DNA of 14,389 nucleotides, from assembly GCA_022592435.1 (NCBI GenBank), contig JABYQS010000737.1, positions 1 through 14,389 on the forward strand. Reading direction: 5' to 3'. The notes below the pieces were generated by a model, which saw only the letters and a program-made list of their open reading frames with translations, searched no databases and was not told where the DNA came from. Each line of letters starts with the position of its first letter. The stretch's first letter is position 1. Position numbers and translations under genes: made by a program. Source of the DNA: Cerioporus squamosus (Eukaryota; Basidiomycota; Agaricomycetes; Polyporales; Polyporaceae). Below are positions 8,368 through 14,389 of the stretch, in pieces.

Positions 8368-8679
8368 ATTGTCGGCAGAGGCGGTGGTAGTTGGAATGAA
8401 GGAGGTGTGCGCAGTATACCATGGCTTACAACGGCGAGCCAGCTCAGTCCACCCGGCTCGGGCCATGTCGGCGCTTCATAAGCAGGATAAGACCACGGTC
8501 ACGTGCTGGCGCGATCGAGATCTGCATCGGAGATGTGGCCTGCTCAAAATCTCGGGTTGGACGAGACTGCGTCGGACGGACTCCACGCCCAACCCTGCTC
8601 CTCTCGTGCGCTCTCGGCCCCCCGCTCGTCTCCTTCCTCGACGACGACGACGACGACCGAGACGACAGCCCTTCCCGCC
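8368..8679. promoter_or_regulatory. Divergent promoter with GTCACGTG E-box
   Basis: This 312-bp region separates the divergent Hsk3-like and SUR2 genes. GTCACGTG at 8498-8505 is a perfect Cbf1-type E-box (R-TCACGTG) and is nearly central, about 180 bp from the SUR2 ATG and 130 bp from the other. The SUR2 side ends in a CGACGACGACG simple repeat (about 8637-8656) and the leader CTTCCCGCC before the ATG. Confidence 0.4.
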
Positions 8680-9770
8680 ATGAACGCTACGTTCCTCGAC
8701 GCCGCGCAGCTCCGCTACCTCTCCACCCACACTCCGTTCTACTACAGTCCGGAGTCCGCCCTCGTGCCATGGCTCGCGGACAATATCCTCGCGCTCGCGG
8801 CGCCCATCATTGCATACTGGGTCCTCAGCCTCGTCTTCCATATGTTCGACATGTCGGATTGGAAGTGGCTGGACAAATACCGCATCCATGAGAGCAAGGA
8901 GGTCAAGTCTCGCAACTTGGTCACGCGCACCGACGTCGTGATAGCGGTCGTCTTCCAGCACGTCGTGCAGACTGCGATAGGGTACCTCTGGGTCGAAGAC
9001 AAGCCCGCTGGTGCACAGATTGACCATGTCGCCAATATGGTGCAGATGGCTCCATTCCTGGAGAGGATAGCCACCTTGGCCCTGGGCAAGGAGACGGGTG
9101 CGCAGCTGCTCGCCAGCAGAGGGGCAGAAGGGCTGTACACCGTCTATTGGTGGGCGATACCGGTTCCGAAGTTCCTGTTGGGAATGTGCGTCTTTCCTCT
9201 CCTATCGTCAGGAACATTCTGACACTACTGCGTCCGGTAGGTTCATCATCGACACTTGGCAGTACTTCCTGCACCGGGCGATGCACACGAACACCTATTT
9301 GTACAAGAAGTTCCACTCCTGGCATCACAGGCTCTACGTGCCGTACGCCTTCGGCGCGCTGTACAATCATCCCGTTGAGGGCTTCTTGCTTGACACCTGC
9401 GGTGCCGGGATTGCCGAGTGGGTCGCGCACATGAGCACTCGCGAGGCTACGCTGCTCTTCATCGTCTCGACACTCAAGACCGTCGACGACCACTGCGGCT
9501 ATAGGCTGCCGTTGGACCCTCTGCAGATGTTCAGCCCGAACAACGCAGACTACCATGACATTCACCACCAGGTACGTCTTGCTTACTCGGAGACGTCCGA
9601 AGAAAAGGATGAACTTAATCGCTCATCGTCTATTCTGACAGGTGATTGGGATCAAGTCCAACTTCTCCCAGCCGTTCTTCATCCACTGGGATGCCATCCT
9701 GGGCACCCGGATGACGAGGAAAGATATCGAGCTCCGCCGGTCGAAGCAGCAGAAGCAGAAGGCGCAGTAG
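8680..9770 (+). CDS. SUR2: Sphinganine C4-hydroxylase
   Basis: Three exons (8680-9185, 9241-9571, 9642-9770; introns 55 and 70 nt) give 321 residues. The protein belongs to the fatty acid hydroxylase/sterol desaturase superfamily of di-iron membrane enzymes. The histidine boxes are complete: H-R-A-M-H (180-184), H-S-W-H-H (194-198) and H-D-I-H-H (274-278), plus the conserved D-D-H-C-G-Y (251-256). The stretch LYVPYAFGALYNHPVEGF between boxes and the NNADYHDIHH region are typical of fungal SUR2, which hydroxylates dihydrosphingosine at C4 to form phytosphingosine in the endoplasmic reticulum. Hydrophobic segments lie at about 33-54, 84-104 and 150-172. The basic C-terminus (KQQKQKAQ) resembles a dilysine-type ER signal but is not exact. 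The ATG at 8680 has a strong context (GCCATGA). It converges on MAK16 with 232 bp between stop codons. Confidence 0.93.
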
Positions 9771-10002
9771 ACATAGGGTTTGTTGTACAGATATGCCGCC
9801 GGTTCATTGGATTGCAGGATACCTTGGTTACTTCATACTGTAGATGCTTGTTAATTGTACTTCTCGCGTCACCCCCGTCCGCCTTGCAGCTTGTTTTGCG
9901 CTCAGGTTCGGCGACTGTCACACGACCACTTTGTAGAACGACGTAATGATAAGAGACGAGTCGAGCGCATGACATCCAAGCAATGTGAGGTATGAACACG
10001 AA

Positions 10003-11358
10003 CTACCAACTGGCAAGAGCCTCCTTGGTAAGTGGTACGCTCTCCATCTCGTGTTCGTACTCGACCTCCACTCTCGGCCCACCTGAGAAGTCCGTCAGTG
10101 ACGATGTCGGAGTGCAACATACGCTTATACTCACGTCTTGCCTTCTTCTCTGGTCCTTTGCGTGGTGGCTTCTCCGGTTTTGATGGTGCTTTCCGCTTGC
10201 CGAGAGGGGCTTTCTTCGAGCCTTCATCCTCTCCACTTCCCTCCTCATTGTCATCGTCCTCGTCATCCTCATCATCCTCTGCAGATGACTGAAGGTCCAA
10301 GGTGAGAAGAACACCGTCTGTGGAAGAATACGAAGAACACTCACCATAGCATCCTCCAAGTCGCTCAATCCATCTTCCTCCCCGCTCATATCGCTCACAA
10401 ACTCCCGCTCGCCCCACCCCTCGTCCTCTTCCTCAAGCTCCTCCTCGTCCTCCTCGTCAGTCTCGTCGTCCACCATATCAAGCGCCTTGCCCTTGCCCTT
10501 GTCGCCCTCCTTCTCTCCTCGCTCGCGGTCCAGCACTGCCTGCCAAACCGCCTCGTTGACGTTCAGCGGCATGTCTCCGTAGGCCTTGGACTTGAGTCGC
10601 TCGATGAGCTCCGCCTCAATTGACCGCTCCAGCCTGGCGGCGGAGAGGGCTTTGCGTTCACGCACGGCTTCCCGGCGGTCGAGCTTTTTCTTCACCCCAA
10701 TGAGCTTTGGTCTGGATATGCCGAGTGAGCCATGAGCGACTGTACATGGGCCAAGGAGGGAAGAAGAAGAGACGGAGACGTACTGTTGTCGGAGGGCAAG
10801 GCGCCGCATTTTGATGAGGTACTGGGTGATTTTGGTGACGCGCTGCTTGCACTTGTGGATGGTGAAGTTGGGCCAGTGGATGAGCTCCTTGTCGATCTGC
10901 CAGGCACGATTTGTTGAGCGAACCGGCGGACAGTACGGGGAAGGGATGGGCGTACCTGCTCTAGGGCTTTCGTGTAGTTGTTTGAGAGCTTTATGCGCTC
11001 CCACATGTGTGCGGGTGAGTGCGCACGCTCGATCGTCTTGACGTAGAGGTATAGGACGCCTTCGCAACTGCATTCGACATAGGAAGTTGGAAGGCAGCGA
11101 AACGCATGGACTCACCCTCCTTTTCCCGCACTGTCGCATACCTCGAGTTCGCCAGAGGACAACTTTGCCTATTGCAGAGTCCGGTTACATTGTATTCGTT
11201 ACGACAGAAGTTCTGCGTCGCAGTCCTGGACGGTGCGGATCGAGCGTGGTTAGCGAGAAGGTACTCAGAACTCAGAAGTGCAGGAACAGCACGTACTTGA
11301 CTTTATAGGAGCAGAACTGGGTATTGATGACAGACCAAATCACGTCGTCGCTCTGCAT
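10003..11358 (-). CDS. MAK16: Ribosome biogenesis protein MAK16
   Basis: Seven exons: 11358-11297, 11225-11116, 11059-10956, 10896-10784, 10711-10345, 10288-10135 and 10082-10003, with introns of 52-72 nt; all phases agree, giving 329 residues. The N-terminus [20 protein letters not shown], the four-cysteine cluster (Cys16, 28, 38, 43) in a [14 protein letters not shown] context, and W-E-R-I-K-L-S-x-N-Y-x-K-A-L-E-Q are hallmarks of MAK16, a nucleolar factor for 60S subunit assembly and 27S pre-rRNA processing. The second half carries the MAK16-specific [10 protein letters not shown] region, long acidic runs of Asp/Glu, a Lys/Arg-rich nuclear-type signal and the terminal V-E-V-E-Y-E-H-E motif. 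At intron 2 the acceptor GCGAAG is used: a closer CAG would break the frame. It shares a divergent promoter with the FMP32-like gene. Confidence 0.95.
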
Positions 11359-11674
11359 GATGCCCAATGTTCACCTGAAGGCTGCCAGGGGGTCTAGTGG
11401 GAGGAGGCGGAGGACTGAGCTTGACTTGCAGCTCGAAGTCGCAGACGGCTGAAGCTCCCGCCAGAAAATCTGGTATGTCGCTTCTGATTGGCTGTGTTAG
11501 GGTTCTCACGGTGCCGTGCTATGGGCGCTTCTCGCTCACTTGGCGAACGCGATGGTGTCATAGCCATACATCGTGCTCTCTCAACTACTACGACTTGCTT
11601 GCCCAAATCCCTGCCTACTACTTGCCAACTCATTCGTTCCCTGCACTTACTCTCCTTGTTTACCTGGTGCCAAC
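11359..11674. promoter_or_regulatory. Divergent promoter with CCAAT (NF-Y/HAP) box
   Basis: This 316-bp region lies between the MAK16 and FMP32-like start codons. CTGATTGGCT at 11484-11493 matches the full NF-Y/HAP complex consensus (AGCCAATCAG on the minus strand), about 130 bp upstream of MAK16 and 180 bp upstream of the FMP32-like ATG. The FMP32 side has a pyrimidine-rich leader. HAP complexes commonly control mitochondrial genes in fungi, which fits one of the two neighbours. Confidence 0.45.
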
Positions 11675-12697
11675 ATGATACGCTCTTTCATAACCGGTGC
11701 TGCTTCCTCCTTCCGGCCCGCAAGCATCTCTCCAGCCCCTTCCTTGGTCGCACGAGTCATCCCGACTCGCAAGCGGGAATTCCGAGCCACACCTCGCCGA
11801 CTAGACTTCCACTTTGATACGCACCACTTTGTGCAAAGACTAGAACGCGAAGGTCTCAATCGCGCACAGGCCGAGGGTATCATGTCCGCACTTGCCGAGG
11901 TCATAGATGAGAGCATACGGAATATGACGAGCAATATGGTTACCAAGGCCGATCAGGAGAAGGTTAGTCGCCTCAGCTCAGGGTGACAGTATTCATGGAG
12001 CCTGGAGTGGTTCCAAGAGAGCAAACGAGCCAGAGTGCTCCGATATAGAGCATAATGGCCCCCTTCGGTGTACAACACCCAATGCCTCCGAGGCGAGTCT
12101 GAGAAGAATTGCGGAGTTTCGCCACTGTACCTCCTCGCTTCTCTTGCATGTCGGCATAGTAATCCTATCCTTGTGTGCTGACTTCTTTATGGCGTACAGC
12201 ACCATTACACACAGCAAGTCGACTTCGCGCAGCTCAAGTCCGAGTTGCAGCTCATGGAGAAGAACGAACTAGCGATGATCAAGGCAGAGAACGATCGACT
12301 CGTGACGGACATCGAGAAGCTCAAGCAGCGATTGCGCGAGGAAATCACGCGCACGCAGGCGGGCGTGAGGCTTGACCTCAACCTTGAGAAGGGGCGCATG
12401 CGCGAGGAGACGAGCAAGCAGGAGCTCAAGATCAAGGAAGTCGACACGCGCATAGAGCAGGAGATCGCCGCATTGCGGACATCGATCCAGGTCTCGAAGG
12501 TACGTATCTTCAGTCGATATTCGGCCCTCTGCTCGGTTGACACGGAGCGACGCACACAGGCGACGACCTTGCAATATCTCGTCGGTTTCGGTGTGTCTTA
12601 TGGGTACCTCTGACGTCCCTCTTCTCGTCTAACCTTGCGTATCACAGTCACCGGCTGTTCAGCGCTGCTCATGGCCTATATGCGCTTCCGATACTAG
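11675..12697 (+). CDS. Mitochondrial inner-membrane coiled-coil protein, FMP32/CCDC90 (MCUR1-like) family
   Basis: Four exons (11675-11962, 12200-12499, 12560-12590, 12648-12697) give 222 residues with consistent phases. Residues 1-40 are rich in Ser, Arg and Ala without acids, as in a mitochondrial targeting signal. Residues about 43-96 hold F-D-T-H-x-F-V-x-x-L-E-R-E-G-L-N-x-x-Q-A-E, the start of the DUF1640/CCDC90 domain. A long charged coiled coil (about 101-196) includes L-K-S-E-L-Q-L-M-E-K and D-L-N-L-E-K-G-R. A single membrane helix (about 199-217) and a short basic tail close the protein. The family includes yeast Fmp32 and human MCUR1/CCDC90B, implicated in respiratory-chain assembly and calcium uniporter function. 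Intron 1 is 237 nt, much longer than all others in the window. The donor after exon 3 could lie six bases earlier. It converges on guanylate kinase. Confidence 0.88.
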
Positions 12698-12962
12698 CAG
12701 GAGCATTCTTCGGTCCTGGGTTTCCGACGCGTCGCAACGCCGCGCGTATCCAGATGGACGGGCTTCCCTTCGCAAGGAACGGCGCTATAGTCATGATTAT
12801 GCAAACGGACAAACAACCATAGGACACCTACCTGAGGTGTGCCGTAATACCTGTAAGTGCTTCTCCGTCTTCTCACACAAGAGGTCGCGTCGGTAACATG
12901 GTACCATCCAGATCTATGTATTGATATACTTGTACTCTGTAACCCTATTGCACCTCAACAAT

Positions 12963-13708
12963 CTAATCATCTAACGGCGGCAGGGGGTCACTCGTAACCG
13001 GTTCTCCTAGAGCTACACGCCGGAACTTCTCGTATGCCCGGTCCAGGTCGTCGTTCACTATGACAATGTCGTGCGCACCCTCCTTTGCATATTCAATCTC
13101 CTTCAGGGCGGTGGCGAGGCGCTTCGCCACAGCCGCCTCCGTCTCCGTGCCGCGTCCTTGGAGGCGCTGACGCAGCTCAGCCAAGGAAGGCGGCGAGACG
13201 AAAAGGTAGACGGGGTTCAGGTTGTTGCCTTAATCTGGCGGACGCCCTGGAACGGGTGTTTGGACGGCGGGGAAGAGGGAGAACAGGCTTCTGTCATGGT
13301 AACATACCTGCGCCTCGATATCCAGAAGACACCTCCTGCCTGACTTCTCGATCTCGCGGACGGCCATGAAACTGGTCCCGTAGAAGTTGCCGGAGAACTG
13401 GGCATGCTCGATGAACGCGCCCTCGGCGATGAGCTGCTTGAACTTGTCTTGGGGCACGAAGTGGTAGTCCTTGCCGTCGACCTCGCCCGCCCGAGGTGGA
13501 CGCGTCGTGTCTGTCAGCGATGAAACACGGGGTCGGGCTGTCAGCGGAAGTGGAACGAGGTGCAAATAGCTGCTAGCTACGCACGAGAGACGCTGAAGCC
13601 AAACTTGTCCGGGTAGTCGGCGAACAGGCGTTTGAGGAGCGTGCTCTTGCCCACGCCGGATGGACCTGATATCACGAGAGGCCGGAGGAAGTCCGCGGCG
13701 GGCGACAT
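12963..13708 (-). CDS. GUK1: Guanylate kinase, with an apparent one-base frame break
   Basis: Exons 13708-13585, 13510-13308 and 13246-12963 encode a guanylate kinase (ATP + GMP to ADP + GDP, cytosolic, normally essential). Motifs: P-loop GPSGVGKST (residues 15-23), GMP-binding [20 protein letters not shown] (from residue 41), F-I-E-H-A-x-F-x-G-N-x-Y-G-T-S, L-D-I-E-A-Q-G-V-R-Q-I-K, and near the end R-G-T-E-T-E followed by [11 protein letters not shown]. Within exon 3 the frame is broken: after the GVRQIKAT codons a TGA appears at 13219-13217, while the conserved continuation L-N-P-V-Y-L-F-V lies in another frame. Stops in both frames confine the shift to 13220-13229, and no GT-AG choice I could find repairs it. 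One extra base would restore a 203-residue product of family length. ATG 13708 is preferred (GCCATG; pyrimidine-rich leader); in-frame ATGs at 13795 and 13828 exist. Confidence 0.9.
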
Positions 13709-14102
13709 GGCGGAGGCGAGGGAGGACAAGGCGACGGACAGGACGGGGAAGGCTTGGACGGAGTGGAAGAAAGAAGACGAGACAATGCGGAACATTTTGG
13801 CCAGAATAATGCAAGCACCGGAAGGCAACGGTAGGTTGCCATAGTATTACATAATAGGCACGACGACAGCGCCTGCAGTCGACATGTCGGGCTAGCGGAG
13901 GCGCCCGGAGTGATCGCCTGGGAGGACGACGGACTGAGGCCTGTTTCGCCCTCATCCTTGCTCTTCTTCTCCCCCGTCTGGGCTGCCCTCCCGCCCTCCC
14001 CGCAGTCCACCCCCGCGCCGCCCTTCCTATCCTTCCTTTCGTTCTCTCTCTTCGTCTCGCCCCCTTCTGAACACCCTCGTCTCTTATCGGTTCACGACAA
14101 CC
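13709..14102. promoter_or_regulatory. Divergent promoter between guanylate kinase and YANK-type kinase
   Basis: A 394-bp region serves two divergent genes. On the kinase side a long C/T-rich tract (about 13990-14065) precedes the ATG, which sits in a good context (ACAACCATGG). On the guanylate kinase side the 90 bp before the ATG are also pyrimidine-rich on the coding strand. An inverted pair GGCAAC/GTTGCC (13824-13840) and a TATTACATAATA sequence (13845-13856) lie near the middle; their role is unknown. Confidence 0.4.
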
Positions 14103-14389
14103 ATGGGCGCTGTCTGCTGTCGACCCCAGGTACACCGTCCCTATACCACCGTGTCGCCCATTTACCAAACCCCTCGCCATCCTACAGCCTATAGACTTCG
14201 ATGGGGATGTGAATCTCTTCCATTTCCTACTACTCCGGTGCGTAGGGAAGGGAGCGTTCGGCAAGGTGCGTTTTTCCTTCCTCCTCCCGCCCCGTTTCCT
14301 GCTTGACAGACCGCCATGTCCTGCGCAGGTCCGCGTCGTCCAGCACAAGCAGACGCGTGAGCTTTACGCGCTCAGTACATTAACAAGGC
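14103..14389 (+). CDS. YANK/STK32-type AGC protein kinase, 5' end (runs off right edge, frame break near end)
   Basis: Exons 14103-14129, 14188-14265 and 14329 onward (introns 58 and 63 nt) encode the start of a serine/threonine kinase. The first exon is tiny and encodes MGAVCCRPQ: Gly2 fits N-myristoylation and Cys5-Cys6 palmitoylation, suggesting membrane attachment. Exon 2 reads I-D-F-D-G-D-V-N-L-F-H-F, then the glycine loop VGKGAFGK, and exon 3 continues V-R-V-V-Q-H-K-Q-T-R-E-L-Y-A-L. The N-D-V-N-x-x-H-F element before the G-loop and the acylated start are typical of the YANK (STK32) branch of AGC kinases. The expected continuation K-Y-I-N-K is present but in another frame: after the L codon the sequence is AGTACATTAACAAG, one A short of AAG-TAC-ATT-AAC-AAG. 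The rest of the gene is outside the window. Confidence 0.82.

Noticed and set aside
10379..10505. Simple-repeat tract (GA/CT-rich) as a separate microsatellite
   Set aside because: It encodes the acidic Asp/Glu runs of MAK16, which are expected in this protein.
11060..11115. Frame mismatch at MAK16 intron 2 when the CAG acceptor is used
   Set aside because: Using the acceptor seven bases further on (GCGAAG) restores the frame and gives the family-typical [13 protein letters not shown], so no frameshift is needed.

Overview
The window looks like nuclear DNA of a filamentous basidiomycete, probably an Agaricomycete. Genes are split by many short GT-AG introns (mostly 52-74 nt), spacing is tight, leaders are pyrimidine-rich, and the recognisable proteins (SUR2-type hydroxylase, MAK16, FMP32/CCDC90, guanylate kinase, YANK-type AGC kinase, a basidiomycete-style kinase-like protein) are of fungal type. 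All calls come from reading the sequence and from remembered family motifs; no database was searched.

Layout. Positions 1-769 (minus) hold the first two exons of an ABCC/MRP-type ABC transporter that continues off the left edge. A 1,305-bp unit then occurs twice, head to tail (953-2257 and 2258-3562), with a single difference that I could find. Each copy has 12-bp terminal inverted repeats and a spliced remnant of the C-terminal dimerisation domain of a hAT transposase, with no visible catalytic core. Positions 3562-4572 contain no gene I can support, but start with a cluster of perfect palindromes. A hypothetical two-helix membrane protein (4573-5370, minus) follows.

From 5916 to the right end every gene is on the opposite strand to its neighbour: kinase-like protein (+), a 76-aa helical protein resembling DASH subunit Hsk3 (-), sphinganine C4-hydroxylase SUR2 (+), ribosome-biogenesis factor MAK16 (-), mitochondrial FMP32/CCDC90-like protein (+), guanylate kinase (-), and the 5' end of a YANK/STK32-type kinase (+). 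This gives divergent shared promoters at 5371-5915, 8368-8679, 11359-11674 and 13709-14102, and convergent tails between the pairs. The genes are mostly housekeeping and do not form one pathway.

Points worth a second look: the tandem hAT derivative joined by one base, beside the transporter promoter; the unannotated Hsk3-like gene; the kinase-like protein lacking the catalytic aspartate; and two one-base frame breaks in conserved stretches of guanylate kinase and the YANK kinase, which look more like sequence errors than gene decay. I did not find a convincing novel multigene system.
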